Origin: Sphingopyxis sp. LC363
GTDB taxonomy: Bacteria > Pseudomonadota > Alphaproteobacteria > Sphingomonadales > Sphingomonadaceae
Direction: 5' to 3'
Assembly (NCBI RefSeq): GCF_000756385.1
Contig: NZ_JNFC01000006.1
Coordinates: 25,579 to 89,578 of the forward strand
DNA length: 64,000 nt
Shown here: positions 39,952-49,930 of the stretch, piece after piece
Layout of the letters: every line of letters begins with the position of its first letter
Position numbering within the stretch: the stretch's first letter is position 1
The notes under the pieces: generated by a model
Seen by the model: only the letters and a program-made list of their open reading frames with translations
The model's database searches: none
Told to the model about the DNA's origin: nothing
Program-made: the position numbers and the translations under genes

Positions 39952-41292
39952 GTGGCAGCCACGATCGATCTGAACGCGATACAGGCGGAGCCGAATCCGC
40001 GGCCGTGGTGGGCACATCTCTATGTCCAGGTGCTCGGCGCGATCCTCGCTGGCGTGCTGCTCGGCCATTATTGGCCGTCGGTGGCGACCGAGTTCAAACC
40101 GCTCGGCGACGGTTTCATCAAGCTCGTCAAGATGATCATCGCGCCGGTCATCTTCCTGACCGTCGCGACGGGAATCGCTTCGATCGGTGGCGAGACCAAG
40201 GCGCTCGGCCGCGTCGTCGGCAAGACTTTCGCCTATTTCCTCTTCTTCTCGACGCTCGCGCTGATCGTCGGGCTGGTGGTCGCCAATGTGATCCAGCCGG
40301 GCGCGGGCATGAACATCGACCCGGCGACGCTCGATGCCGGGGCGGTCGCGCAATATGAGGCGAAGGCGCACGAAGCGACGCTCACCGCCTTCCTGCTCGA
40401 AATCATTCCGACCACCTTCGTTTCGGCACTGACCGAGGGATCGATCTTGCAGGCGCTGTTCGCCGCGATCCTTTTCGGCCTCGCGCTGTCGCACGCGGGC
40501 GAGCCGGGACAGCAGGTGCTCGGCCTGCTCGAAAAAGTCTCGGTCGTCTTCTTCGGCCTCGTCGGCATGTTGATGAAATTCGCGCCGATCGGCGCGTTCG
40601 GCGCGATGGCCTTTACGATCGGCCGCTATGGCGTCGAATCGCTCGCCAACCTCGGCCTGCTCATCGCGACCTTCTACCTGACCTCGCTTTTCTTCGTGAT
40701 CGTGGTCCTCGGCGCGGTCGCGCGGCTGTGCGGCTTCTCGATCTTCAGCCTGATCGCCTATCTCAAGGCCGAATTGCTGCTCGTGCTCGGTACCTCGTCG
40801 TCCGAAGCGGCCTTGCCCAGCCTGATCCAGAAGCTCGAACAGGCGGGCTGCGCGAAGCCGATCGTCGGCCTCGTCGTGCCGACCGGCTACAGCTTCAACC
40901 TCGACGGCACCAACATCTATATGACGCTCGCGGCGCTGTTCATCGCGCAGGCGGTCGGGGTCGATCTCAGCCTCGGCGACCAGATCGCGCTGCTGCTCGT
41001 CGCGATGGTCAGTTCGAAAGGCGCGGCCGGGGTTACCGGCGCGGGGTTCATCACGCTCGCGGCGACGTTGTCGATCGTGCCGTCGGTGCCCGTCGCGGGG
41101 CTCGCGCTGATCCTCGGCATCGACCGCTTCATGAGCGAGTGCCGCGCGCTCACCAATTTCATCGGCAATGCGCTCGCGGCGATCGTCGTCGCGGGATGGG
41201 AAAAGGCGCTCGACCGCGACGCGCTTCACCGCGCGCTGGGGGGCGAGCCCGCGCCGCTCGCCGCACAGCCGATCGAAACCGACGCCGATTGA
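39952..41292 (+). CDS. dctA: Dicarboxylate/amino acid:cation symporter, DctA family
   Basis: 446 residues, normal DAACS length. The helical core includes the Ser-rich re-entrant loop [22 protein letters not shown] and the hallmark [25 protein letters not shown], followed by [17 protein letters not shown]; all are substrate- and cation-binding segments. It imports C4-dicarboxylates, aspartate or glutamate with protons or sodium. Start GTG is supported by GGGAGAG. It is divergent from dctB. Next to a D-glutamate pathway, import of acidic amino acids is plausible; the gene order alone does not decide. Confidence 0.93.
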   Translation: MAATIDLNAIQAEPNPRPWWAHLYVQVLGAILAGVLLGHYWPSVATEFKPLGDGFIKLVKMIIAPVIFLTVATGIASIGGETKALGRVVGKTFAYFLFFSTLALIVGLVVANVIQPGAGMNIDPATLDAGAVAQYEAKAHEATLTAFLLEIIPTTFVSALTEGSILQALFAAILFGLALSHAGEPGQQVLGLLEKVSVVFFGLVGMLMKFAPIGAFGAMAFTIGRYGVESLANLGLLIATFYLTSLFFVIVVLGAVARLCGFSIFSLIAYLKAELLLVLGTSSSEAALPSLIQKLEQAGCAKPIVGLVVPTGYSFNLDGTNIYMTLAALFIAQAVGVDLSLGDQIALLLVAMVSSKGAAGVTGAGFITLAATLSIVPSVPVAGLALILGIDRFMSECRALTNFIGNALAAIVVAGWEKALDRDALHRALGGEPAPLAAQPIETDAD

Positions 41293-41324
41293 CCGGACAA
41301 GAACAAGATATGGGGAGTGAGACA

Positions 41325-44300
41325 ATGAATATGACCAAAGCCCGCTGGGCCCGCCACAGCAGCCGCACCGTGCTGGTTCTCGCCGGCATCGGCGCTTTCG
41401 CCGCGCCACTCGCCGCGCAGGAAACGCCAGACGAAGCTGCTGCCGCCGCGGCGGCGGGCGAAGAAGCGATCGTCGTTACCGGAAGCCGCATCGCGCGCGA
41501 AACCTATGACACGCCGGCGCCGGTGATCGGCGTGACCTCAGAAGATTTGCTCGAAGCGGGCGATAGCGAACTCAGCGAGACGCTTGCCGACCTGCCGCAG
41601 CTGTCGTCGGCGAACAATGATTCGACGGTCACCGGCAACACGCAGAATTCGGGCCTCAGCTCGATCGAACTGCGTAACTTGGGCTCGAACCGCACGCTCG
41701 TCCTCATCGACGGCCGCCGCACCGTGTCGAACTCGGGGATCAGCAATCTCGTCAGCCTGTCGACGATCCCCAGCGATTTCATCGACCGGGTCGAGGTCAT
41801 CACCGGCGGCACCTCGTCGGTCTATGGTTCGGACGCGGTCGCGGGCGTGGTCAACATCATCACCAAGAAGAATGAGCGCGGCCTGACGCTGCGCGCACGT
41901 GCGGGCATCACCTCGGAGGGCGACGGGCAGGAGCTGACGCTCGGCGCGACCTATGGCACGCGCTTCGCCGACGGACGCGGCTATTTCCTCCTCAGCGGCA
42001 CCTATGACCGCGACTGGGGCATCCGCGCGGTCGACCGCGAATGGGCGGTGCGGCCGGTGTCCTACGATTATGATTTCGATAATGGCATCAACGAGTTCGA
42101 GGGGGTCTATATCAACGAAAACGGCGCGCCCGCCAGCGGATCGCGTCCTGCGTCCGAATTTCCGCCGCTGGTGATGAGCGATCTCAGCAGTTTCATTCCG
42201 GGCGGCGTGTTTTCGGGAGTCAGTTCGCGGCGCGACCGTTTTTACCGGAACGGCCAGCTCGTGCCGCTCGGCCCCGATGTCCAGACGGGCGAGCCGATCG
42301 GAGTGGGAACCACCGACGACGGCAACACGGGCTATTTCCTGCCCAATCGCGACGGCTACAACCAGCGCACCGGTCGCTCGCTGATCCTCGCGCGCAAACG
42401 CTATCTCGGCGCCGCCAAGCTCGAATTTGAATTTTCCGACGCGGTCGAGGCCTTCGCGCAGCTCCAATATTCGCGGATCACCTCGGGCGAAACGCGCGAA
42501 TCGGTCGGTATCGGCTGGGATTCGACCTATCCGCTGACCGATCCGGTCACAGGCATCACGACCGAGGTCGAATATGGCAAGATCCCGTGCTTGCGTAATG
42601 GCCCCTGCAATCCCTTCGTCCCCGCCGAACTGCGCGGCAACGAAACGCCGTCCTCCGGCGTCGGCATCGCCTGGGATCGCCGCTTCGACGAGGTCGGCGG
42701 CCAGATCACCGAAAACAAGCGCGAGACGATCCGCAGCTGGGCGGGCCTGCGCGGCAAGATTTCGGACAGCTGGAACTGGGAAGCGAGCTTCGGCTACGGC
42801 CAGTACAAGCAGGACCAGTGGCGCCGGAACGAGATCAACGGCGTCAACCTGACGCAGGCGCTCGATGCCGAAATGGGAGCCAACGGGCCGCAATGCGCCG
42901 ACGCCGACGCGCGCGCCGCGGGCTGCGTGCCGATCAACCTGTTCGGCGAAGGAGCGATCACGCCGGAGGCGGCGGCGTGGATCCGCGCCGACTTGCATCA
43001 GGAGCTGACGATCCGCCAATATACCGGCCAGGCCTTCGTCACCGGCGAACTCTTCCAGCTTCCCGCCGGTCCGGTCGGCGCCGCCTTCGGCATCGATTAC
43101 CGCAAGGACAGCCAGGAACTCACCGGCGACCTCCTGTCGCAAACGGGCGGAACGACGGGCAACGCGGTGCCCAATTTCGGCGGCTCGATCCGCGCGCTGG
43201 AAGGCTATGGCGAAGTCAGCGTGCCGCTCCTCCGCGACGCGCCGGGCGCCTATCTGCTTAGCGTCGATGCCTCGGCGCGCGTCGCCGACTATAATATCGA
43301 CAATGTCGGGACGGTGTTCAGCTGGCGCGGCGGCGTTCAATATGCCCCGATCCCCGATATCCGCTTCCGCGCGCAATATGCCCGCGCCCAGCGCGCGCCC
43401 GACATCGCCGAGCTTTATTCGCCGCCGCGCGGCAATTTCGAGGCCGCGAACGATCTCTGCGACGGCGTCACTCCGACGACGGCGGGGCGGATTGCGGCCA
43501 ATTGCCGACTCGATCCCGGCATTCAGGCGCTGTTCGCGCAGCAGGCGGCCGACAATGTAACGCAGCAATATTCGCAGGCGGGCAACAACCTCTACAGCCC
43601 CAACGGCGGCAACCTCGACCTCAAGGAAGAAACCGCCGATACGCTGACGCTCGGCGCCGTGATCGCGCCGCGTTTCGTGCCCGGCCTGACGATCGCGGTC
43701 GATTATTACGACATCCGCATCAAGGACGCGATCGACGCCTATTCGAACCGCGACATCCAGCTGCAATGCTATGACACCGACGTGCCGCAGGCGGACAACC
43801 CCTTCTGCGCCGACATCACGCGCAACGCGAACAACGGCCAGATCGTCGAGCTGGTCCAGCGGCAGGTCAATCTGGCGCGCTTCGACACGCAGGGGATCGA
43901 CGTCGCGTTCAACTATCGCTTCCGCCTCGACGACGCGCTCGGCATTCCCGGCCGCTTCGACCTGCGCTACGACGGCACGCATGTGCTGAAGCAGAAGGTG
44001 CAGTTCCAGGGCGTCGACGGGACGGTCACCAACGATCTTGCGGGCGACCTTGCCGAAGGCAGCTTCAAATATCGCGCGCGCGGCTCATTGAGCTGGAAGC
44101 TCGACAATTTCCGCATTCGCTGGACGACGACTTATTACGGCAAGATCAACGACAGCAATTCGCTCGCCGATCAATATGCGGCGCTCCTCGAAACCAACCC
44201 GAATGCCGAGGTGCCGATTTTCCTCAACATCGGCGACGTGTGGGAGCACGACCTGTTTATGTCGTTCGATATCGACAGCGGCGGCAAGGAATTCCGCCTC

Positions 44301-44441
44301 TATGGCGGGGTGAACAATCTGTTCAATTCGACCAGCCCCTTCCTGCCGAGCGGGACCGAGAGCGGTCGCTTGACCAACCAGAACGGCGTCTATGATATTG
44401 CCGGACGCCGCTTCTATGTCGGTGCGACGGTGAAATTCTGA
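41325..44441 (+). CDS. Large TonB-dependent receptor, peptide-type plug
   Basis: 1038 residues. A signal peptide ends at AAPLAAQE (about 32), EEAIVVTGSRIARETYDTPAPV is the TonB-box region, and the plug has LRNLGSNRTLVLIDGRRTV and YGSDAVAGVVNIITKK. This plug type and length are typical of sphingomonad and Xanthomonas receptors found with peptidases and prolyl peptidase genes. The ATG follows GGGGAGTGA; an ATG 15 bases earlier is less well placed. It starts 32 bases after dctA and may be co-transcribed. Its stop overlaps the next start (TGATG). Confidence 0.94.
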   Translation: MNMTKARWARHSSRTVLVLAGIGAFAAPLAAQETPDEAAAAAAAGEEAIVVTGSRIARETYDTPAPVIGVTSEDLLEAGDSELSETLADLPQLSSANNDSTVTGNTQNSGLSSIELRNLGSNRTLVLIDGRRTVSNSGISNLVSLSTIPSDFIDRVEVITGGTSSVYGSDAVAGVVNIITKKNERGLTLRARAGITSEGDGQELTLGATYGTRFADGRGYFLLSGTYDRDWGIRAVDREWAVRPVSYDYDFDNGINEFEGVYINENGAPASGSRPASEFPPLVMSDLSSFIPGGVFSGVSSRRDRFYRNGQLVPLGPDVQTGEPIGVGTTDDGNTGYFLPNRDGYNQRTGRSLILARKRYLGAAKLEFEFSDAVEAFAQLQYSRITSGETRESVGIGWDSTYPLTDPVTGITTEVEYGKIPCLRNGPCNPFVPAELRGNETPSSGVGIAWDRRFDEVGGQITENKRETIRSWAGLRGKISDSWNWEASFGYGQYKQDQWRRNEINGVNLTQALDAEMGANGPQCADADARAAGCVPINLFGEGAITPEAAAWIRADLHQELTIRQYTGQAFVTGELFQLPAGPVGAAFGIDYRKDSQELTGDLLSQTGGTTGNAVPNFGGSIRALEGYGEVSVPLLRDAPGAYLLSVDASARVADYNIDNVGTVFSWRGGVQYAPIPDIRFRAQYARAQRAPDIAELYSPPRGNFEAANDLCDGVTPTTAGRIAANCRLDPGIQALFAQQAADNVTQQYSQAGNNLYSPNGGNLDLKEETADTLTLGAVIAPRFVPGLTIAVDYYDIRIKDAIDAYSNRDIQLQCYDTDVPQADNPFCADITRNANNGQIVELVQRQVNLARFDTQGIDVAFNYRFRLDDALGIPGRFDLRYDGTHVLKQKVQFQGVDGTVTNDLAGDLAEGSFKYRARGSLSWKLDNFRIRWTTTYYGKINDSNSLADQYAALLETNPNAEVPIFLNIGDVWEHDLFMSFDIDSGGKEFRLYGGVNNLFNSTSPFLPSGTESGRLTNQNGVYDIAGRRFYVGATVKF

Positions 44442-45406
44442 TGGGAAATGCAATGCAAAGAGCTTCGGGGCTTCGATCCACTGGACCCCTGAAGGCCATG
44501 TCGGGAGCGGTGCTGCTGATGCTGGCAGGGTGCGCGCCCGGCCAGGCGGTCGCCAGCACCGCCCCGCATGGTGAAGCTGCCGCGTCGGCGGCCGAGGCCA
44601 AGGCGGCGCCGAAAACGATCCTTTTCATCGGCAACAGCTTCACCCAAGGCGCGCATTCGGCGGCGCGCAACTGGCGCGCGGGGTCGGTCACCGACCTCAA
44701 CAATGCGGGTTACGGCGGCGTGCCCGCGCTGTTCAAGCTGTTCACCGAGCAGGCGGGGCTCGACTATCGCGTCAGCCTGGAAACGCAGGGCGGCAAGACG
44801 CTGGGCTTTCATTATGACGAGCGGCGCCAGCGTTTCGACCGCGCGTGGGACGTCGTCGTGCTGCAGGAATATAGCACGCTCGACCGTGAACGGCCCGGCG
44901 ATCCCGCCGAATATATCCGCAATGTCGGCCGCCTCGCGGCGCTGTTCAAGGCGCGCAATCCCGCGGTCGACATCCGCCTCGTCGCGACCTGGTCGCGCGC
45001 CGACCAGGCCTATAAGCCCAAGGGGCATTGGTATGGCAAGCCGGTGACGGCGATGGCCGAAGACCTTCGTGCCGCCGCCGACCGCGCGCGGTCCGCCAAC
45101 CCCGCGGTCGCGGGCGTGCTGCCGGTCGGGCAAGCGTGGAACCGCGCGATGACGAGCGGGGTCGCCGACCCCAATCCCTATGACGGGATCGGTTATGACC
45201 AGCTCGACCTTTGGGCTTACGACCATTATCACGCGAGCGTCGCGGGTTATTATCTCTCGGCGCTCGTTACCTTCAGCGCGGTTACGGGGATCGATCCCAC
45301 GACGCTGGGTCCGAAGGAAAAGGGCGCCGACGAACTCGGTCTGTCGGATGCGCAGGCGACGGCGCTCCAACGCATCGCGCGCGACACGCTCGCGAACGCC
45401 GCCTAG
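44441..45406 (+). CDS. SGNH-hydrolase-like lipoprotein
   Basis: 321 residues with a lipobox LAGC (signal AVLLMLAGC, lipidated near residue 27). The mature part starts ILFIGNSFTQG, which fits block I of SGNH/GDSL-type folds (Ser as nucleophile), has VVVLQEYS, and DHYHAS near the C-terminus as the Asp-x-x-His block. Coupled by TGATG to the large TonB receptor. Possible outer-membrane- or periplasm-anchored esterase or binding partner; DUF4886-like proteins share the GNSFT start. Substrate unknown. Confidence 0.75.
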   Translation: MGNAMQRASGLRSTGPLKAMSGAVLLMLAGCAPGQAVASTAPHGEAAASAAEAKAAPKTILFIGNSFTQGAHSAARNWRAGSVTDLNNAGYGGVPALFKLFTEQAGLDYRVSLETQGGKTLGFHYDERRQRFDRAWDVVVLQEYSTLDRERPGDPAEYIRNVGRLAALFKARNPAVDIRLVATWSRADQAYKPKGHWYGKPVTAMAEDLRAAADRARSANPAVAGVLPVGQAWNRAMTSGVADPNPYDGIGYDQLDLWAYDHYHASVAGYYLSALVTFSAVTGIDPTTLGPKEKGADELGLSDAQATALQRIARDTLANAA

Positions 45407-45501
45407 ATAACACTGCCGACCACCGAACCCGCGGGAACGAACCGCCGCGCCAAGCGTCCAATATGGGCTCTCGGCCGGTCACGGCCGGGCAGGAGGATGG
45501 G

Positions 45502-46020
45502 ATGCAAGCGCTCGAAGGACTGGAGGATGCGAAGCCGTCGCGCCAGCGTTTCTGGGACCGGCACGCCAGCCCGATATCGATCCTCCTCCTCGGCAGCCTG
45601 CTGCTGGCCGCCGTCCTTGGTTTAACCGGCGGCCAGCCGAGCCCCCCGCGCACCGCCGATTTCGGCGCCGCCCGCCTGACCGTGAAGACGCCGGTGATCA
45701 TCCGCAACGGCGAATTCTTCGAAACCGACGTCACGCTGACCGCCAACGCCCCGCTCGACGATGCGGTGATCGCGGTGACTCCGGCGCTGTGGCACGACAT
45801 GACGGTCAACACGATGATCCCGGCGCCGGCCGAAGAGAGCTTCGAGGACGGATATTTCCATTTCTCCTACGGCCCGCTCGACGCCGGTGAGCGGTTGCAG
45901 GTCAAGATCGACGGCCAGATCAACCCCCCGCTGTTCGCGGGCACGCGCGGCGAGATCGCGGTGTTCGACGGCGACCGGCCCATCGGTGCGATGCCGCTGA
46001 GGATAAAGGTGCTTCCCTGA
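45502..46020 (+). CDS. Single-pass membrane protein with extracytoplasmic domain
   Basis: 172 residues. A short cytoplasmic head rich in charges is followed by one membrane helix (SPISILLLGSLLLAAVLGLTGG, about 21-42) and a beta-rich outer domain (LTVKTPVIIRNGEFFETDVTLTANAPLDDAVIAV). AGGAGG precedes the ATG. The stop overlaps the DUF421 start. I do not recognise the family; it resembles membrane-tethered immunoglobulin-like domains and is often written as hypothetical next to DUF421. The coupling suggests a joint membrane function. Confidence 0.75.
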   Translation: MQALEGLEDAKPSRQRFWDRHASPISILLLGSLLLAAVLGLTGGQPSPPRTADFGAARLTVKTPVIIRNGEFFETDVTLTANAPLDDAVIAVTPALWHDMTVNTMIPAPAEESFEDGYFHFSYGPLDAGERLQVKIDGQINPPLFAGTRGEIAVFDGDRPIGAMPLRIKVLP

Positions 46021-46502
46021 TGGATATCGTCCTTCGCGCCACCGTGATGTTCTTCGTCCTGTTCCTGCTGATCCGCCTGCTCGGCAAGCGCGAGCTCGGC
46101 CAGATGACGCCGTTCGAATTCGTCGTTCTCGTCGTGCTCGGCGACCTGATCCAGCAGGGCGTGACGCACAATGATTTCAGCCTGACCGGCGCGACGCTGG
46201 CGATCTGCACCTTCGCCTTCTGGGCGCTGGTCCTCAGCTGGACCGCCTATCTGGTACCGCGCGCGAAGGATTTGCTCGAAGGGACGCCGCGGGTGGTCGT
46301 TCGCGACGGCCGGATCGTGACCGAGAACCTGCGCCGCGACCGGCTGACGCGCGACGAAATCCTCTCCGAAATGCGGCTCGCCGGGATCGGTCGGCTCGCC
46401 GACGTCGCCTGGGCGATCCTCGAGCCGCAGGGCAAGATGAGCTTTATCAAGAAGGACCATGGCGGCGCGCGGCAGCAGGATCGCGACGATCCCGCCGACT
46501 AG
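46020..46502 (+). CDS. DUF421/YetF-family membrane protein
   Basis: 160 residues. RLLGKRELGQMTPFEFVVLVVLGDLIQQGV is the family hallmark, with three N-terminal helices and a small soluble C-domain (TPRVVVRDGRIVTENLRRDRLTRDEILSEMRLAGI). The C-domain tail ends with a short charged stretch. Function unknown; homologues such as YetF and YrbG-like proteins are linked to spore germination or envelope traits. It is coupled by TGATG to the upstream single-pass protein. Confidence 0.9.
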   Translation: MDIVLRATVMFFVLFLLIRLLGKRELGQMTPFEFVVLVVLGDLIQQGVTHNDFSLTGATLAICTFAFWALVLSWTAYLVPRAKDLLEGTPRVVVRDGRIVTENLRRDRLTRDEILSEMRLAGIGRLADVAWAILEPQGKMSFIKKDHGGARQQDRDDPAD

Positions 46503-46526
46503 ACCCATTGCGCGAAATCCGAAGCT

Positions 46527-46686
46527 TCCGCATCCCCGAGCGAAGACGAGGGGCTCGTTCGAGCGGAGCGAGAACCGCGTAACCCCGCAGCCTCGACTTC
46601 GCTCGGCATAGCCCCTCGTCTTCGGCCAAAGGCCGAAGTTTATCCTGAGCGTCCGTCAGGGCAGTCGAAGGGCTCGGGGATGCGGA
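46527..46686. repeat. Nested long inverted-repeat element
   Basis: The outer arms TCCGCATCCCCGAGC (46527-46541) and GCTCGGGGATGCGGA (46672-46686) are perfect 15-bp inverted copies. Inside, CGAAGACGAGGGGC (46541-46554) pairs with GCCCCTCGTCTTCG (46611-46624), and TTCGGCC-AAA-GGCCGAA (46621-46637) forms a small hairpin. The unit fills the 250-base gap between the DUF421 and PBP genes; I see no coding sequence in it. It has the look of a mobile palindromic unit without a gene of its own. Confidence 0.75.
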
Positions 46687-46755
46687 TCAGATTTAGCCGC
46701 GCCCGCCCCAATCCATTTGCTTATGCTGTATTGGGGCTGTAATACGGCCCCGAGC

Positions 46756-48810
46756 ATGACCTGGTTTCGTAAACCCGACGGCCCCGACCCCACCCTCGCG
46801 ATGATGCCGCCGGATGGGCGCTTCGCCGACATGGCGCCGCCCCCGCAGCCGCCCGTTCCCGAAACGCGGCGGCGCAAATGGATGCGCCGCATTTCGCGCG
46901 GCTTCGCCATTTTCTGCGTCACCTTCCTCCTGCTCGTCGGCTGGCTCGCACTCACCGCGCCGCTGTCGAAATCGCTCGAACCGATCGCGCCGCCGCAGAT
47001 CACCTTGCTTGCTTCCGACGGCACGCCGATCGCGCGCACCGGTGCCATCGTCGATGCACCGGTCGAGGCGAAGAAGCTTCCCAAACATGTCACCGGCGCC
47101 TTTCTCGCGATCGAGGACCGGCGCTTCTACAGCCATTGGGGCATCGACCCGCGCAGCATCGCGCGCGCGGTGTGGAGCAATGTCACCGGCGGCCGGACGC
47201 AGGGCGGCAGCACGATCACCCAGCAGCTCGCCAAATTCACCTTCCTGACGCCGAAGCGGACGCTGGGCCGCAAGGCGCGCGAGGCGCTGATCGCCTTCTG
47301 GCTCGAAGCCTGGCTGACCAAGGACGAGATTCTCGAACGCTATCTCTCGAACGCCTATTTCGGCGACAACACCTATGGCCTGCGCGCGGCATCGCTTCAT
47401 TATTTCTACCGCCATCCCGAAAAGCTGACCCCCGCGCAGGCGGCGATGCTGGCCGGGCTGGTGCAGGCGCCGTCGCGCCTCGCGCCGACGCGCAATCCCG
47501 ATCTTGCCGAAAAGCGCATGAAACTCGTCCTGAACGCGATGGTCGACACCGGCGCTATAACCGCGGCCGAAGCCAAGGCGATCCGCACCCCGCGCATCGA
47601 CGTGCGCACGCGCAATACGCTGCCCACCGGCACCTATTTCGCCGATTGGGCGCTGCCCGCCGCGCGCAAATTGAGCGATGTCGGTTATTCGCGCCAGACA
47701 ATCACGACGACGCTCGACGCGCGGCTGCAATCGATCGCGCGCCGCGTGACAGGCCGCGCGGGGCTCGGCAAGGCGCAGGTCGCGCTCGTCGCGATGCGCC
47801 CGAATGGCGAGGTGGTCGCAATGATCGGCGGCAAGGATTACGCCGCTTCGCCCTTCAACCGCGCGACGCAGGCGCGGCGCCAGCCGGGTTCGACCTTCAA
47901 GCTCTTCGTCTATCTCGCGGCGCTCGACGCGGGCTGGGAACCCGACGACCGGATCGACAACAGCGCGATCGAAACCGGCTCCTACCGCCCCAAAAATTCG
48001 GGCGGCGCCTATTCGAAGGACATCAGCCTCGAAGACGCCTTCGCCTCGTCGAGCAATGTCGCCGCGGTGCGCCTGTTCGGCGAAGTCGGCGACGAAAAGG
48101 TGATCGCGATGGCGCGCGACCTGGGCGTCACCGCGCCGCTGCCGAAGGGCGACCCCAGCCTCGCGCTCGGCACGTCGAGCATGACCCTGCTCGAACTGAC
48201 CGCCGCCTATGCCGCGGTCGCGGCGAACAGCTATCCGGTCGAACCGCACGCGTTCAAGGAGGCCGAAAAGGGCTGGTTCGAAAATCTGGTATGGGGGCCG
48301 TCGCGCTTCGGGTCGAGCGAGCATGAGGATATCGAGACGATGCTGCGCGCCGCGGTCAATCGCGGCACCGGCCGCGCCGCGCGGTTGCCGCAGGCCAATT
48401 ATGGCAAGACCGGCACGACGCAGGACAATCGTGACGCGCTGTTCGTCGGCTATGCGAACGACCTCGTCGTCGGGGTGTGGATCGGCAACGACGACAATAC
48501 ACCGCTTCGGGGCATATCGGGCGGCGGCATGCCCGCACGCATCTGGCGCGACTTCATGACCGAGGCATCGGGCCGGAAAGCTGCGCCGCGACCCCGACGC
48601 GCCGATCCCGCGGGTCCGGTCGAACCCCTCGACATCCCCGATATCGGCGACATCCCGGTCGGCGACCGGACGCGCGTGGGGATCGAGGACGGCGACGCCG
48701 TGATCTCGACCGAGGTGGGCGGTCGCCGCATCGACCTGCGCCTGCCGATTCAGGACCGCACGCCCGAACCGGTCGAGGTAGAGCCGCCGCCGGTGACGAC
48801 GCCGCCATAG
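46756..48810 (+). CDS. Class A penicillin-binding protein (PBP1A family)
   Basis: 684 residues. A proline-rich cytoplasmic head is followed by one membrane helix (FAIFCVTFLLLVGWLAL, about 50-66), then the glycosyltransferase 51 domain with catalytic Glu120 in AIEDRRFYSHWG and GGSTITQQLAK, then the transpeptidase with RQPGSTFKLFVY (Ser-x-x-Lys), SSN and YGKTGTTQ. It polymerises and crosslinks peptidoglycan. The tail is Pro-rich. The ATG at MTWFRK was chosen over an earlier ATG since family members begin near the membrane helix. CCCCAAT/ATTGGGG arms upstream may be part of the promoter. Confidence 0.94.
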   Translation: MTWFRKPDGPDPTLAMMPPDGRFADMAPPPQPPVPETRRRKWMRRISRGFAIFCVTFLLLVGWLALTAPLSKSLEPIAPPQITLLASDGTPIARTGAIVDAPVEAKKLPKHVTGAFLAIEDRRFYSHWGIDPRSIARAVWSNVTGGRTQGGSTITQQLAKFTFLTPKRTLGRKAREALIAFWLEAWLTKDEILERYLSNAYFGDNTYGLRAASLHYFYRHPEKLTPAQAAMLAGLVQAPSRLAPTRNPDLAEKRMKLVLNAMVDTGAITAAEAKAIRTPRIDVRTRNTLPTGTYFADWALPAARKLSDVGYSRQTITTTLDARLQSIARRVTGRAGLGKAQVALVAMRPNGEVVAMIGGKDYAASPFNRATQARRQPGSTFKLFVYLAALDAGWEPDDRIDNSAIETGSYRPKNSGGAYSKDISLEDAFASSSNVAAVRLFGEVGDEKVIAMARDLGVTAPLPKGDPSLALGTSSMTLLELTAAYAAVAANSYPVEPHAFKEAEKGWFENLVWGPSRFGSSEHEDIETMLRAAVNRGTGRAARLPQANYGKTGTTQDNRDALFVGYANDLVVGVWIGNDDNTPLRGISGGGMPARIWRDFMTEASGRKAAPRPRRADPAGPVEPLDIPDIGDIPVGDRTRVGIEDGDAVISTEVGGRRIDLRLPIQDRTPEPVEVEPPPVTTPP

Positions 48811-48819
48811 GCGGGGGCC

Positions 48820-49920
48820 TCAGCTCGGTACCAGGTCGAACGCCGCGGTCGCCATCGTCCGGCCGTTGACGATCAGCTCGACCTCATGCCGCCCCGGATG
48901 ATGGCGCCGCGTGCTGAAATCGCGGATCGTCTGGTTGATACGGAGGGTGGCGGTATCGCCCGCCGCGAGTTCGAAACTCTTGAGCTTGAACACCTTGGGC
49001 GCGGTCTTGCCGCCCGCGCGGGCGTAATGAATGCGGTAATCGACGACCAGCGGTTGATTGTCAGGCGAATCCGACAGGATTTCGGCGCCGATCGCGATCC
49101 GGTCGCCAAGGCGCACCGTCGCGGGAACGATGGCGAAATCGCGCACGCGCACCGCCGCGCCATGGCCGACGCCGATCAGCGCGAGCGCGCCGGGGTCACC
49201 CTGCTTGATCAGCGTGCGCAGCGCGTGGCGGACGATCCATGCCGTGCGTGCATCCTCCTGCGGCCAGCCGGCGAGGCGCGCGAGCAACCATTCGGGCCGG
49301 TCCTTGGCGATGTCGTTCAGATGGTTGGCGACCGATTTGCGGACATAAAGGCTGGGATCGGCCTTGAGCGCCTCGAGGATCGGCGCCGCCAGCGTCGGAT
49401 CGGCCCTGAGCGCCGGCACGCGCGCCGCCCACGGCAGGCGCGGCCGCGCGCCCTCGCTCGCGAGCCGGCGGACATGATCGTCATCGCTGTTCTTCCAGCG
49501 GGTCATCGTCGCCAGCGCGCGCGCACTATCGGCCACCAGAAAGGGGCGGATCGCGAATTCGGCGGAGCCGAAGCGCGTCAGGTCCGCGAGCGCATCCATC
49601 GACGCATCGAAGTCTGCAAGCCCGTGGCGCGCGACATATTCGCTGATCGCGATCGCCTGGAATCCGTGGGTCAAGCGTGGAGCCATCGCGCGGAGAACAT
49701 CAAGGCGGTCCGCATATGCGCCGGGCAGCGCCGGATGGAGCGCGTCTGCGATATGCCGCACGCGCTCCATGATCGACAGCGCCTCAAGCCCGTGCGACGC
49801 CGCGCGCAGGAAGGCACCGCGGTCGAAGCGCGCGGCCGCCGCCGTCCCCGCATCGGCGATCGTCTCCAGCGCCTGAGGCCCGAGAATATCCTTCAGCAGA
49901 GCCGGGGCATCGGCGCTCAT
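48820..49920 (-). CDS. HEAT-repeat DNA alkylation repair protein (AlkD-like)
   Basis: 366 residues. The N-terminal 240 are helical ALK/HEAT repeats (LEALSIMERVRHIADALHPALPG, DPSLYVRKSVANHLNDIAKDRPEWLL), typical of the AlkC/AlkD glycosylase superfamily. The last about 110 residues form a beta-rich domain (VRLGDRIAIGAEILSDSPDNQPLVVDYRIHYARAGGK), as in AlkC proteins with an added immunoglobulin-like domain. It would excise alkylated bases without flipping. It lies 10 bases downstream of the efflux outer-membrane gene on the same strand, and is convergent with the PBP gene. Confidence 0.85.
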   Translation of the reverse strand: MSADAPALLKDILGPQALETIADAGTAAAARFDRGAFLRAASHGLEALSIMERVRHIADALHPALPGAYADRLDVLRAMAPRLTHGFQAIAISEYVARHGLADFDASMDALADLTRFGSAEFAIRPFLVADSARALATMTRWKNSDDDHVRRLASEGARPRLPWAARVPALRADPTLAAPILEALKADPSLYVRKSVANHLNDIAKDRPEWLLARLAGWPQEDARTAWIVRHALRTLIKQGDPGALALIGVGHGAAVRVRDFAIVPATVRLGDRIAIGAEILSDSPDNQPLVVDYRIHYARAGGKTAPKVFKLKSFELAAGDTATLRINQTIRDFSTRRHHPGRHEVELIVNGRTMATAAFDLVPS

Positions 49921-49930
49921 AATGCCGGCC

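Noticed and set aside
41538..43982. An 814-codon open frame on the minus strand
   Set aside because: It is antisense to the large TonB receptor, whose signal peptide, plug and barrel are all in order; the antisense product has shadow composition.
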